Positions 8,565 through 17,717 of a stretch of 64,000 bases of DNA are shown in pieces. Below the pieces are notes generated by a model that was given only the letters and a program-made list of their open reading frames with translations, ran no database searches and was not told the origin of the DNA. Each line of letters begins with the position of its first letter. The first letter of the stretch is position 1. The position numbers and the translations under genes are program-made. The stretch comes from Veillonella_A intestinalis (GTDB lineage: Bacteria; Bacillota; Negativicutes; Veillonellales; Veillonellaceae): assembly GCF_943192895.1 (NCBI RefSeq), contig NZ_CALPCB010000001.1:1-64000 (forward strand). Reading direction: 5' to 3'.

Positions 8565-10253
8565 ATGAAAGGACTTTTAAAATTTATTACTTGTGGCAGT
8601 GTAGATGATGGTAAATCTACTTTAATTGGCCACATTTTATATGATGCTAAATTATTATATGCGGATCAGGCTAAAGCACTTGAATTAGAAAGTAAAGTAG
8701 GCAGTCGTGGTGGTGCCATTGATTATTCATTACTATTAGATGGGTTGATGGCTGAACGTGAACAAGGGATTACCATTGATGTAGCATATCGTTATTTTAC
8801 GACGGATAATCGTAGTTTCATTGTAGCAGACACACCTGGTCATGAAGAATATACGCGTAATATGGCTGTAGGAGCATCTTTTGCTGACTTGGCGATTATT
8901 TTGGTGGATGCTTCACAAGGTATTTTAGTGCAGACCCGTCGTCATGCTCGTATTTGTGCTCTTATGGGCATTGAGTCATTTGTGTTTGCTGTGAATAAAA
9001 TGGATTTAGTAGGCTATAAAGAAGACGTATTCCGTCAGATTGAAGCGGATATTGCAAACCTTGCTAAGGAAGTGGGCCTTACTAATGTACAGGTAATTCC
9101 TGTATCAGCGACCGAAGGCGACAATATTACGACCAAAGCGACAACTATGCCTTGGTATGAAGGGCCCGCTTTGTTACCCTATTTAGAAACTGTAGATGCG
9201 TCTGGTACGGCTGAAGATGGTTTTTATATGCCAGTACAGCGGGTATGTCGTCCTAATCATACTTTCCGTGGTTTTCAGGGGCAAGTAGAAGCAGGTCAGG
9301 TCGCAGTAGGTGATACCTTAACAGTATTACCTAGTGGTGAAAGTGCTAAGGTTGAATCTTTGTTAGTTGGTTTTAATACGGTGCAAGCGGCCCAGCTAGG
9401 CCAACCTTTAACGGTGCAACTAGACCGTGAAATTGATGTTTCACGGGGCAGTGTGTTGGTTAAACAAACAGGAATTGGTACGGCGCAGACTGCCAGTGTA
9501 AAATTACTTTGGATGGACGATGAACCCTTAGAAGTGGGGAATGAATATCTGGTTAGTTTAGGCACTAAGCAAGTAGCCGCCACGGTCACAGACATTCAGT
9601 ATCAAATTGATGTAAATAGTGGCGAGCATCTACCAGTTGCTGAACTTGGAAAAAATAGTATAGCCCTTTGCACCTTGCACTTCCAGACACCTGTAGTTAT
9701 GGATGAATTCCGTCATCATAAAACACTAGGTGAATTGATCTTAATCAATCGTGTTAGCAATATGACATCTGCTTGTGGCGTTATTGAAGCAGTAGGCACA
9801 GTAGCTGAGCAGCATACTTTTGAAGGTAATGGTTTGCATGCTCGTGGTGATGTATTTGATGAGTTTTATTATAATGTGGAAGGTCTAAAAGTAGATAAAA
9901 TTCGACCAACTCGAACGACGTTCCAAATTGGTGATGCGTTACCGATTACAGGGGCGAGCTATAGTTATCCAGCTAATTTTGATATTTTAGTAGTTCGTGA
10001 TAAAGTGGCTATTCTAGTTCGTGACGGTCAATTCATGGATATTGTGGATTTAGCGTCATATGTGTATAGCGATGTACCTGTAGTAAATGGACGTGGCTTT
10101 GCAATACAGATTAATAGTGCCGATGAGGTAGCGCAGTTTATAGCTGAATCTGCTGATGATAGTTTGCAACGTGATGGCTCCTGGCATGATAGATGGCTTC
10201 GTTTTGAAACATATCGTAAAATTATTTTCCATGATTCCTTTTGGTCTATTTAA
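8565..10253 (+). CDS. cysN: Sulfate adenylyltransferase subunit 1 (GTPase) with C-terminal extension
   Basis: Regulatory GTPase of ATP sulfurylase; GTP hydrolysis drives APS synthesis by CysD. The P loop GSVDDGKST is at residues 11-19, the G2 region EREQGITID, the G3 motif DTPGHEEY and the G4 motif NKMD. EF-Tu-like beta-barrel domains follow. At 562 aa it is about 90 residues longer than E. coli CysN (475). The extra C-terminal part, from about residue 440 (KVDKIRPTRTTFQIGD onward), contains no kinase P loop, so it is not a CysC fusion in any functional sense. Last gene of the sulfate block; a strong terminator follows. Confidence 0.94.
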   Translation: MKGLLKFITCGSVDDGKSTLIGHILYDAKLLYADQAKALELESKVGSRGGAIDYSLLLDGLMAEREQGITIDVAYRYFTTDNRSFIVADTPGHEEYTRNMAVGASFADLAIILVDASQGILVQTRRHARICALMGIESFVFAVNKMDLVGYKEDVFRQIEADIANLAKEVGLTNVQVIPVSATEGDNITTKATTMPWYEGPALLPYLETVDASGTAEDGFYMPVQRVCRPNHTFRGFQGQVEAGQVAVGDTLTVLPSGESAKVESLLVGFNTVQAAQLGQPLTVQLDREIDVSRGSVLVKQTGIGTAQTASVKLLWMDDEPLEVGNEYLVSLGTKQVAATVTDIQYQIDVNSGEHLPVAELGKNSIALCTLHFQTPVVMDEFRHHKTLGELILINRVSNMTSACGVIEAVGTVAEQHTFEGNGLHARGDVFDEFYYNVEGLKVDKIRPTRTTFQIGDALPITGASYSYPANFDILVVRDKVAILVRDGQFMDIVDLASYVYSDVPVVNGRGFAIQINSADEVAQFIAESADDSLQRDGSWHDRWLRFETYRKIIFHDSFWSI

Positions 10254-10270
10254 AAAATTCATACTAATAC

Positions 10271-10310
10271 AAGCGGTTGTATTTCTTTTTGAGGTACAAC
10301 CGCTTTTGTA
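10271..10310 (+). terminator. Terminator after cysN
   Basis: An 11-bp stem (AAGCGGTTGTA with TACAACCGCTT) closes a 13-nt loop and runs into CTTTTG. It ends the sulfate transcription unit 18 bp after cysN. Confidence 0.8.
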
Positions 10311-10504
10311 TTGCCTGTTTTTAGTGCATTTGAATAATATAGAATATATTTAGCTATGCAAAAGAGGTATTTTAAAAATGACATTAGAATATATATAATA
10401 GAAAGCACGAAGGATAATATCTAAAATTATCAATATATTCTATAGACTTTTTTAGGGATTTATTTTGTATTTTTAATACAGTATATTATACAAGGAGAAA
10501 CAGC

Positions 10505-11785
10505 ATGGAACGATTTGAAGCAATTGTTGTAGGTGGCGGCTTAGCAGGGGCAGCAGCGGCTTATCGTATGGCTAAAGCAGGTGTGAAGGTGCTCTTAGTA
10601 GAACGAGGGAGTTATGGGGGCGCTAAGAATATGACAGGTGGTCGTATTTATACACATTCGTTAGAAGCACTTATTCCTAATTTCCGTGAAACAGCACCGC
10701 TTGAACGGAAGGTGGCTAAAGAACGGATTTCTATTCTTGAAGGCGGTAAAGCAACCACCGTTGAGTATGAAGCAACACCAGCTAAACCAGAGGACGAATC
10801 CTATGTTGTATTGCGGAGTGTATTTGATAAGTGGTTAGTGGATCAAGCGGCAGCTGCTGGTGCCGTTGTAGTTAATCGTATCCAAGTAGATGAATTGCTC
10901 AAAGAAGGGGATACCGTAGTAGGTATTCGTTGTGGCAAAGATACGATGTTAGCCGATGTAGTTGTATTGGCTGATGGGGTGAATTCGTTACTAGCTGAAC
11001 GGGCTGGTTTACGTGCGCCAGTGACAGCAGCTGAAGTAGCAGTAGGGGCTAAGGAAGTATATACCTTTAATAAAGGTGTGTTAGAGGAACGACTTGGCTT
11101 GGATGGTAACGATGGCTTAGCGTGGCTCTGCATGGGGGATATAACTCATGGTTTAATGGGCGGTGGCTTTTTATACACTAATAAAAACAGCCTTTCGCTA
11201 GGTGTTGTTGTCGGTCTAGAGCATATTGGTGAAGCGGATGCTACTATCGAAGACATGATGAATGAATTTATGAGCTATGGACCGATTGCTCGTTTATTAA
11301 AAGGTGGTAAATTAGTAGAACGCAGTGGCCACATGGTGCCAGAAGCGGGCTATAAAGCAGTGACAACACTTAGTGGCAACGGGTTTATTATCGTCGGTGA
11401 TGCGGCTGGCTTCTGTATTAATATGGGCTATACCGTGCGTGGTATGGATTTTGCCATTGCTTCTGGTATGTATGCGGGCGATGCTATTATTAAAGCCAAG
11501 AAATTACAAGACTTTTCAGCGGGTGCCTTACGTTATTATGATATTTTAATAGAAGATAGCTTTATTGGTAAGGATTTAAAAACGTATCGCCACTTCCCTG
11601 AATTCTTAAATAATCCTCGCATTTTCCAAAAATATCCATCCATGGTAAATGGTATTATGGAAGATGTGTTTACTGTAAATGGTAATGGAGCAAAACCATT
11701 AGTTCCTAAATTATTGAAACGAGCCACTGGTGTGGGCCTTGTAAATCTAGCTATGGATGCGCTTAAAGGAGGGCGTGCCTTATGA
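10505..11785 (+). CDS. fixC: FixC flavoprotein, ETF:quinone oxidoreductase-like
   Basis: FAD protein (426 aa, essentially the length of E. coli FixC) of the FixABCX complex. The N-terminal Rossmann motif is VVGGGLAGAAAAYRMAKAG, and GFIIVGDAAGFCINMGYTVRGMD is the C-terminal FAD/quinone-site region of the ETF-QO family. It accepts electrons from the FixAB flavoprotein, passing them with FixX toward quinone; characterised FixABCX complexes bifurcate NADH electrons to ferredoxin and quinone. The ATG follows AAGGAGAAACAGC. The stop overlaps fixX by ATGA. Gene order here is C-X-A-B. Confidence 0.93.
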   Translation: MERFEAIVVGGGLAGAAAAYRMAKAGVKVLLVERGSYGGAKNMTGGRIYTHSLEALIPNFRETAPLERKVAKERISILEGGKATTVEYEATPAKPEDESYVVLRSVFDKWLVDQAAAAGAVVVNRIQVDELLKEGDTVVGIRCGKDTMLADVVVLADGVNSLLAERAGLRAPVTAAEVAVGAKEVYTFNKGVLEERLGLDGNDGLAWLCMGDITHGLMGGGFLYTNKNSLSLGVVVGLEHIGEADATIEDMMNEFMSYGPIARLLKGGKLVERSGHMVPEAGYKAVTTLSGNGFIIVGDAAGFCINMGYTVRGMDFAIASGMYAGDAIIKAKKLQDFSAGALRYYDILIEDSFIGKDLKTYRHFPEFLNNPRIFQKYPSMVNGIMEDVFTVNGNGAKPLVPKLLKRATGVGLVNLAMDALKGGRAL

Positions 11786-12063
11786 TGAATTTAGAAGAAA
11801 AATTAGGTGTTAATAAATATTATGTAAATGAAGGACATCCTCATATTGAAATCATCCATGACTACCCTGATATGAAGGAAAAAATGAAACTTGTCAATGC
11901 TTGTCCAGCTGGTTTGTACACACTTAATGAAGATGGTACCTTAGCTTTTGATTATGCAGGTTGTGTAGAATGTGGTACTTGCCGTGTATTGTGTGGTAAC
12001 ACTATCGTGACAAAATGGGAATATCCAGATGACACGAAGGGTGTAGAATTTCGTCAAGGTTAA
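11782..12063 (+). CDS. fixX: FixX ferredoxin-like protein
   Basis: Small Fe-S partner of FixC (93 aa). An ACPAGLYT motif with its cysteine (residue 36 or so) and the CVECGTCRVLC cluster motif near residues 60-70 match FixX. It is the electron exit of the complex. Two consecutive ATGs (11782 and 11785) could start it; the first overlaps the fixC stop in an ATGA arrangement, and GGAGGG lies 8-11 nt upstream of them. Confidence 0.93.
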   Translation: MMNLEEKLGVNKYYVNEGHPHIEIIHDYPDMKEKMKLVNACPAGLYTLNEDGTLAFDYAGCVECGTCRVLCGNTIVTKWEYPDDTKGVEFRQG

Positions 12064-12077
12064 TAGGGAGGACCATT

Positions 12078-12878
12078 ATGGAATTACTCGTATGTATTAA
12101 GCAAGTGCCTGATACGTCTGAAATAAAATTAGACCCTGAAACGAATACATTGATTCGTACAGGCTTACCAAGTATTGTCAATCCTTTTGATATGAATGCC
12201 TTAGAGGCCGCATTGAAGGTAAAAGACACCTATCCTGGGACTCGTGTGTCTGTCATTACTATGGGGCCACCACAAGCGACGATTGCCTTGAAAGAGTGTA
12301 TTTCTATGGGCGCTGATGAGGCGTATTTAATTACAGATAGGGCCTTTGCTGGGGCTGATACATTGGCCACTAGCTATACGATTGCACGGGCTATTGCTAA
12401 AGTGCAGGACGACCAGGGCAAGCCGTTTGACATTATTTTCTGTGGCAAACAAGCCATTGATGGTGATACAGCACAAGTAGGGCCACAAATTGCGGAAGAA
12501 TTAGGTATTCCACAAGTAACCTATGTCTGCAATATTGAAGTAAATGATGGTATTGTACGGACACAGCGCGAACATGAAGAAGGTTTTGAAGTATTAGATA
12601 CACCAGTGCCTATGTTGATGACAGCAGTTAAAACGTTGAATGAACCAAGATATCCAACTTTACATCACTCTATTCGAGCTACTCAGTATGAAGTAAAGTT
12701 GATTACGGCTAATGACATGGAAACAGATCCTAAGAGATTAGGCTTACAAGGCTCGCCAACGCGTGTTCGCAAGGTGTATAGTCCACCAATGCGTTCAGCT
12801 GGCACAATGCTTACGGGCCCTGTTCAGGAGTCTGTAGAAACGATTTTAGGCGTTTTAAAACAAAAGGAACTTATCTGA
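12078..12878 (+). CDS. fixA: Electron transfer flavoprotein beta subunit FixA
   Basis: 266 aa, ETF beta family. It begins MELLVCIKQVPDTSEIKLDPETNTLIR, the classic ETF-beta N terminus, and contains DIIFCGKQAIDGDTAQVGPQ, the nucleotide-binding loop. FixA with FixB forms the flavin-bearing NADH-oxidising part of the bifurcating complex. GGGAGG precedes the ATG, and fixX ends 14 bp earlier. It is followed by fixB after 20 bp. Confidence 0.94.
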   Translation: MELLVCIKQVPDTSEIKLDPETNTLIRTGLPSIVNPFDMNALEAALKVKDTYPGTRVSVITMGPPQATIALKECISMGADEAYLITDRAFAGADTLATSYTIARAIAKVQDDQGKPFDIIFCGKQAIDGDTAQVGPQIAEELGIPQVTYVCNIEVNDGIVRTQREHEEGFEVLDTPVPMLMTAVKTLNEPRYPTLHHSIRATQYEVKLITANDMETDPKRLGLQGSPTRVRKVYSPPMRSAGTMLTGPVQESVETILGVLKQKELI

Positions 12879-12898
12879 TAGCATAAGGAGGTATTACG

Positions 12899-13900
12899 GT
12901 GTTTGAAGAATATACAGGTGTTTATGTGATTGCCGACTGCTTTGATGGGCAGGTGCGCAAAGTAACCTATGAATTAATTGGTCAGGCCCGCCTTATTGCT
13001 GATCAGCTTAATGAAGAAGTACATACTTTGATTTTAGGCGCGCAAGTTGCTTCGCAAGCACAAAGTTTAATTGAATATGGTTCCGACCATGTACATGTAT
13101 TTGAGCATCCTTTATTAGCTCGCTACTCTACGGACGGCTATACAAAGGTTATTACAGACTTTTTTGGTCAAAATAAACCAAATGTTATTTTAATTGGCGC
13201 TACGAATGATGGCCGTGATTTGGCGCCTCGTATTTCAGGGCGTATGAAAAATGGCGTTGTGGCGGATTGTACAATCTTGACTGTAAGTCAATCTGACGGG
13301 CTTGTAGAATGGACACGACCTGCTTTGGGTGGTAATATTTTAGCAGAAATTATATGCCCAGAACATCGTCCACAAATGGGCTCTGTAAGACCTAATGTAT
13401 TTAAAATGCCAGATCGCATAGAAGGGCGCGCTGGTCAGATTCATCAAGAAGTAGTAAACCTTACCGACAACGATATTCGTAATCGTTTTGTAGAAATGAT
13501 TAAAGTGGATATGAATGATGTGAATATTGAAGAAGCTGAAATTATTGTAGCTGGTGGACGCGGTATGGGTTCCCCTGCGAACTTCAAAGTTTTGGAAGAA
13601 TTGGCTGATGTATTAGGCGGTGTATTAGGGGTAACACGCCCTATCGTTGAAAAGGGTTGGTATCCACTAAGTCGTCAAATTGGCCAAACTGGTAAAACAA
13701 TTGCGCCTAAGTTGTATTTAGCATTTGGGATTTCTGGAGCTATACAGCATACGGCGGGGATTACTGGTTCTGAAACGATTGTAGCGATTAATACAGATTC
13801 TGAAGCGGCTATTTTCAAAGTGTGTGACTATGGTATCGTAGGCGATGCTGTAGAAGTTGCTAAGGAAATGATAGCAAAGTTTAAGTCCGCCAAGGGCTAA
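12899..13900 (+). CDS. fixB: Electron transfer flavoprotein alpha subunit FixB
   Basis: 333 aa, ETF alpha family. The C-terminal FAD domain carries VAGGRGMGSPANF, SRQIGQTGKTIAPKLYLAFGISGAIQH and INTDSEAAIF, all hallmark FAD contacts. The N-terminal half has the alpha/beta fold with ATNDGRDLAPRIS. The start codon is GTG at 12899 behind AAGGAGGTATTAC. Last gene of the fix operon, with a long-loop terminator 18 bp after its stop. Confidence 0.94.
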   Translation: MFEEYTGVYVIADCFDGQVRKVTYELIGQARLIADQLNEEVHTLILGAQVASQAQSLIEYGSDHVHVFEHPLLARYSTDGYTKVITDFFGQNKPNVILIGATNDGRDLAPRISGRMKNGVVADCTILTVSQSDGLVEWTRPALGGNILAEIICPEHRPQMGSVRPNVFKMPDRIEGRAGQIHQEVVNLTDNDIRNRFVEMIKVDMNDVNIEEAEIIVAGGRGMGSPANFKVLEELADVLGGVLGVTRPIVEKGWYPLSRQIGQTGKTIAPKLYLAFGISGAIQHTAGITGSETIVAINTDSEAAIFKVCDYGIVGDAVEVAKEMIAKFKSAKG

Positions 13901-13918
13901 ATTATAAGTGGATAGATA

Positions 13919-13993
13919 GAAAGTGCCATAGGCCCGAGAAACCTACGAGTCAAGCTCTGAAGGTATTCTCTTAGCCTATGGCACTTTCTTTTG
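13919..13993 (+). terminator. Terminator after fixB with 40-nt loop
   Basis: A perfect 15-bp stem (GAAAGTGCCATAGGC at 13919-13933 with its complement at 13974-13988) closes a 40-nt loop and is followed by TTTTG. The loop holds a 23-nt segment (13942-13964) found again in the loop of the alsT terminator (34764-34786, opposite strand). Confidence 0.85.
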
Positions 13994-14081
13994 CTGTTAT
14001 ATAATTTAGCGACTTGACGGAGCTTAAGGGGGGAAGGAGTGAGTCAATCTCTGAAGTATTCTCTTAGCTTCTGGCACTATT
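13947..14081. repeat. Direct repeat: terminator arm and its decayed copy
   Basis: Bases 13947-13990 (GAGTCAAGCTCTGAAGG, then TATTCTCTTAGC and GGCACT) reappear in degenerate form at 14041-14081. The second copy has no pairing arm, so it cannot form the terminator. The remaining spacer up to 14240 is AT-rich and shows no gene; part of the 340-bp gap before the DUF389 gene. Confidence 0.7.
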
Positions 14082-14240
14082 ATCAACTTTAGAATTTTGT
14101 ATGATTTATAAGATTATATAAGTATGATAAAATAAAATAAAAATAATCTTTTTTTGATTGCTGACGTAATGAATAGACTATGATTTTATGATGTATAACT
14201 TGATGAATATAATAAGAAATAGTGAGAGAGGTATGTTAGA

Positions 14241-15599
14241 ATGTCTCAGTGGAATAAATTTTTTAATTTAAGAATTGATAGTGCCTCTTATGAAGAGATT
14301 AATGAGAGAGTTACTTCTGACTCTATGTTAAAAGGTGGAAATTCAATTATTTTGGTAATGGCCATTTTAACAGCATCTATAGGGCTTAATATGAATAGTA
14401 CTGCTGTGGTTATTGGTGCTATGTTGATGTCGCCTTTAATGGGGGCTTTAGTAGCTATTGGATTTGGTATGGCTACATATGATACTAAATTTATTAAAAG
14501 TTCAATGATAAAGTTGAGTTTTCAGATTTTTGTATCTCTTGTTACCTCAATGATTTATTTTACATTATCACCGATTAGTAATGCATCTTCGGAAATTCTT
14601 ACTCGTACGGCACCAACTGCATGGGATGTATTGATTGCTCTTAGTGGTGGGCTTGCAGGTGCTATTGGTAATACTAGGCAAGAAAAGAGCAATGTTATTC
14701 CTGGGGTGGCTATTGCGACTGCATTGATGCCGCCTTTGTGTACGGCTGGATATGGTTTAAGTAGTGGAGTTTATTCTTATTTTTTAGGGGCAATGTATTT
14801 ATTTTTTATAAATAGCTTTTTTATTATATTATCAGCTTTTATTATATTTAAATTACTTCGTGTACCTCCTAAAAAATATGCAGAAGATAGTCATAAAAAC
14901 TATCAAAAGGGAATCTTAGTTTTGTTAGGAATCTTGATTACTGTTCCCAGTATTTATATGGCGTATTTGACTGTGGACAAGACTATAAGAGATGATCAAA
15001 TTCAGACGTTTTTAGCTACAGAGCTTAACATGGTACATACAAGTATCGTATCTTATGCTTATGAGGATCATGTATTAACTTTAGATTTAATAGGTAGACC
15101 TTTAACAGAGGGACAAATTAATCGATTGGAAGAATCAATGCAGACTTTTAATCGTTTAAAGGGGACGAAACTAAAAGTGGTACAAGGATATAATGCGCAG
15201 TTAGATTCTTCAGAAGTTCAACAAATTATAAATAAAAGTATGGCTAATATGATGGCTAAAGAAAAAGGAAAATCCTATAAAGAGTTAGCAAATACATATT
15301 ATCCAGCATATCAGAGAAGTGAAAATAATCAAGAGCAAATACGTTTGCTAAATAATGAATTGCCTATTTTGTTCCCTGAAATAAAATTAGTTAAACTTTC
15401 ACCTATTATTTCAGTTGATGATGATGGCAAAGTGATTTATAGTGGGGTATTAGTGACTCTTATTGTTAGGGATCCATTAACCACTGATGATGTAAAAAAA
15501 ATTCAACGATGGATAGTTGAGCAAGTAGGTGATGAGGTGTCTTTAATTGTTCAATTAGAAGAACAACCAAGTCAGTTTTATGGAAATGGGATTAAGTAA
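14241..15599 (+). CDS. DUF389 family membrane protein
   Basis: 452 aa. The family core is clear: MAILTASIGLNMNSTAVVIGAMLMSPLMGALVAIG near residues 34-70, SGGLAGAIGNTRQEKSNVIPGVAIATALMPPLCTAGYGL, and NSFFIILSAFIIFKL. Six or so membrane helices occupy residues 30-255, followed by a soluble C-terminal domain of about 200 residues. The biochemical role of DUF389 proteins is not established. It is monocistronic: repeats before it, terminator at 15821-15864 after it. The start ATG follows GAGAGAGG by 11 nt, a slightly long spacing. Confidence 0.85.
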   Translation: MSQWNKFFNLRIDSASYEEINERVTSDSMLKGGNSIILVMAILTASIGLNMNSTAVVIGAMLMSPLMGALVAIGFGMATYDTKFIKSSMIKLSFQIFVSLVTSMIYFTLSPISNASSEILTRTAPTAWDVLIALSGGLAGAIGNTRQEKSNVIPGVAIATALMPPLCTAGYGLSSGVYSYFLGAMYLFFINSFFIILSAFIIFKLLRVPPKKYAEDSHKNYQKGILVLLGILITVPSIYMAYLTVDKTIRDDQIQTFLATELNMVHTSIVSYAYEDHVLTLDLIGRPLTEGQINRLEESMQTFNRLKGTKLKVVQGYNAQLDSSEVQQIINKSMANMMAKEKGKSYKELANTYYPAYQRSENNQEQIRLLNNELPILFPEIKLVKLSPIISVDDDGKVIYSGVLVTLIVRDPLTTDDVKKIQRWIVEQVGDEVSLIVQLEEQPSQFYGNGIK

Positions 15600-15820
15600 T
15601 GTATTATTGCGTAATATATGGAAAACTCTTGAGATGGAAATAGTTTTATTGAAGAATACAGTAAAATCAAGGGTTTGTAACAAGGCGGAAATAGAAAATA
15701 GCCCATCTTGAATATCTAGTTATAATTCAAAAACAAGATGGAAATTAGACGGAAAACATTGAATATTTAAGGATATTTCACCCTTAATTGAGAACGAAAA
15801 ATGTCTAAAAAAGGATATAA
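15600..15820. other. Intergenic region with no recognised gene
   Basis: About 220 bp of AT-rich sequence between the DUF389 stop and its terminator. It contains repeated AACAAGGCGGAAAT / AACAAGATGGAAAT-like words (near 15680 and 15731) but no reading frame worth reporting. Confidence 0.5.
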
Positions 15821-15866
15821 AAAGACCCCTACTTTCTAGGTGTTTCCTAGTTTTGTAGGGGTTTTG
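15821..15866 (+). terminator. Intrinsic terminator
   Basis: ACCCCTAC (15825-15832) pairs with GTAGGGGT (15855-15862), with an inner CTAGG/CCTAG stem, followed by TTTTG. It lies 220 bp after the DUF389 stop; the minus-strand tRNA-Ser is the next gene. Confidence 0.75.
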
Positions 15867-15905
15867 AATACTCTTGGCAATTATCAGACAAAAGTATAAA
15901 AGTTT

Positions 15906-15996
15906 TGGCGGAGGATTAGGGATTCGAACCCTAGCGACGGTAACCCGCCCTAACGATTTAGCAAACCGTCCTCTTCAGCCTCTTGAGTAATCCTCC
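15906..15996 (-). tRNA. tRNA-Ser (anticodon GCT)
   Basis: Read on the minus strand, GGAGGAT and ATCCTCC form the acceptor stem, the anticodon loop is TTTGCTAAA with anticodon GCT (serine AGC/AGT codons), a long variable arm is present, and the T arm is AGGGTTCGAATCCCT. The discriminator G and an encoded CCA end the 91-nt gene. The long variable arm is diagnostic of serine tRNA. Confidence 0.96.
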
Positions 15997-16123
15997 AAAT
16001 CTAATTACTAAAATATCATATCATTTGAATTAGTATTTTGTCAAGATTATGTCCACATTAATTCTTTGAAATATCATAGTCCAATAATACAAGCAAACTT
16101 TGATGTTACCTAGATGATTTGTG

Positions 16124-16132
16124 TGCTATAAT
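16124..16132 (+). promoter_or_regulatory. Extended -10 promoter of the DUF554 gene
   Basis: TGCTATAAT (16124-16132) is a perfect extended -10 element with no good -35 box. The start site would be near 16139, about 53 nt before the gene. Confidence 0.5.
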
Positions 16133-16191
16133 CAATAATTAAATACTTATAAAAGTATTTGGTGTATATTTTATGAAAAAGGAGAGATTAT

Positions 16192-16902
16192 ATGCCTGGA
16201 GTAGGTACATTGCTTAACATGTTAATCATTGTAGTCGGGGGGCTCATTGGATTAACGGCACGTAATTATTTGAATCAGCGCTTGCTTGAAACGTTAATGG
16301 CAGCGATGAGCGCTTGCATTTTATTTATTGGTTTTGTTGGCGCTACAAAGGAGTCTTTAGTTTTTGTTAATGGGGAGTTAGTAGTAACTAATATTATGAT
16401 GCTAGTTATTACATTCATTATTGGTACTGTCATTGGTGAAATTTTAGATTTAGATAAAAAATTAGAACAATTCGGTGCATGGTTAAAGATTAAAAGTAAA
16501 AACGAAGGTGAAGGGGGCTTTATAGAGGCTTTTTTAACAGCTTCTTTTACTGTATGCATTGGGGCTATGGCTATTATAGGCTCTATTAAAGATGCCTCTG
16601 GTGATCCTACTATTTTATTGGCAAAAGCTATGATGGATGGGATTGTAGTTATGATTATGACAACCACATTGGGGAAAGGTTGTATTTATTCGGCCGTACC
16701 AGTCGGTATCGTGCAAGGGGTGGTTACATTACTGGCGTTTTTCATAACACCGTGGTTGACAGAACAGGCTCTTAGTAATATTTCGTTTACTGGTTCTATT
16801 ATGATTTTCTTGGTAGGGGTTAATTTACTATGGGATAAACGAATTCGTATTGCTAATATGTTGCCTACGTTAGTAGTGGCTGCCTTGTGGGCGTGGCTTT
16901 AG
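16192..16902 (+). CDS. DUF554 family membrane protein
   Basis: 236 aa, highly hydrophobic with about seven membrane segments. It begins with GVGTLLNMLIIVVGGLIGL, continues with FIIGTVIGEILDLDKKLEQFGAWL and has the FTVCIGAMAIIGSIKDASGDPTILLAKAMMDG segment that defines DUF554. Function is unknown; some relatives are annotated as transporters without proof. An AAGGAGAG precedes the ATG. It is monocistronic with its own terminator 20 bp after the stop. Confidence 0.88.
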   Translation: MPGVGTLLNMLIIVVGGLIGLTARNYLNQRLLETLMAAMSACILFIGFVGATKESLVFVNGELVVTNIMMLVITFIIGTVIGEILDLDKKLEQFGAWLKIKSKNEGEGGFIEAFLTASFTVCIGAMAIIGSIKDASGDPTILLAKAMMDGIVVMIMTTTLGKGCIYSAVPVGIVQGVVTLLAFFITPWLTEQALSNISFTGSIMIFLVGVNLLWDKRIRIANMLPTLVVAALWAWL

Positions 16903-16921
16903 TAAGATATAATTATAAAAT

Positions 16922-16951
16922 AAAAAACACCGTTTAAGCGGTGTTTTTTTA
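16922..16951 (+). terminator. Terminator after DUF554 gene
   Basis: AAAAAACACCG pairs with CGGTGTTTTTT around a short TTTAAG loop, followed by T-rich sequence. The symmetric A/T flanks let it serve the convergent minus-strand gene too. Confidence 0.85.
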
Positions 16952-16998
16952 TTTGTAGTATTTTTTATTTATAGTGTTTTAATTTTAGAAATAGAGAA

Positions 16999-17553
16999 TT
17001 ATGTATTCGGTGTTGCTTCCTTTGGGGTAGTCGTTAATTTTGAAGGATTCAGAGCAGGGATAATACGGCCTAGTGTTTTATATACGGCAAAAAATAGAAC
17101 AATTTCAATAGGATAGCAAATGATATTTTTGATTAAACGGCCCATAAAAATAGCAGAAGCCGCCTTTTGATAAAAAATCACGAGCCATAAGGTGTTAAGG
17201 CCTAAGTGAATTACTATAGTAATAATGAGGAATGGTATGGCTACACGTTTTAAAGTAATCGGCTTCTTATATAAGAAGTGACCAAAGGTATAGCCTACGA
17301 GGAATTCAGACAGCATAAAGCCGGGGAAAAATACGCCTTGACCAAAAAGTAGCATGCCTATGAAACAAGCAATGGCGGCCATAATACCAGCACGAAGAGG
17401 GCCGTGCATAACAGCAAAAATAGCGGTAGAAAGGAACCCAAAGGTGATATGGATAAAGGTAGTGTGGATAGCAAAGACATAAGATAATAGCACAGTGAGT
17501 GCAATAAAGAGACTTGTTTGGGTAATTAAAGAAATAGACGATGTTTGTTTCAT
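16999..17553 (-). CDS. folT: Folate-type ECF transporter S component
   Basis: 184 aa with about five or six membrane helices. TLLSYVFAIHTTFIHITFGFLSTAIFAVMHGPLRAG-type organisation, with FGFLSTAIFAVMHGPLRAG and FFPGFMLSEFLVGYTFG, matches FolT-like S components that bind folate and dock to a shared EcfAAT energising module. No Ecf ATPase genes are in the window, which is normal for group II ECF systems. I see no recognisable tetrahydrofolate riboswitch upstream. Substrate assignment is by family resemblance. Confidence 0.8.
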   Translation of the reverse strand: MKQTSSISLITQTSLFIALTVLLSYVFAIHTTFIHITFGFLSTAIFAVMHGPLRAGIMAAIACFIGMLLFGQGVFFPGFMLSEFLVGYTFGHFLYKKPITLKRVAIPFLIITIVIHLGLNTLWLVIFYQKAASAIFMGRLIKNIICYPIEIVLFFAVYKTLGRIIPALNPSKLTTTPKEATPNT

Positions 17554-17717
17554 GCGATCCTCGTTAATTAGAAAAATAATAAATAGAGTTTTCTTAGATT
17601 TGATTATTGAATTATACCTTTCTATTATATAGGGTGATTGAGGCTGTTAGCAAGCTAGTAGCATGAGTATTTATAATGGATATTTAAAGAATTTGAAGAA
17701 TTTGAAGTCTAAACTTT

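Noticed and set aside
13901..14240. Small ORFs or an insertion sequence end in the repeat-bearing spacer
   Set aside because: The direct repeat is explained by a duplicated terminator arm; there is no transposase fragment or target-site duplication.
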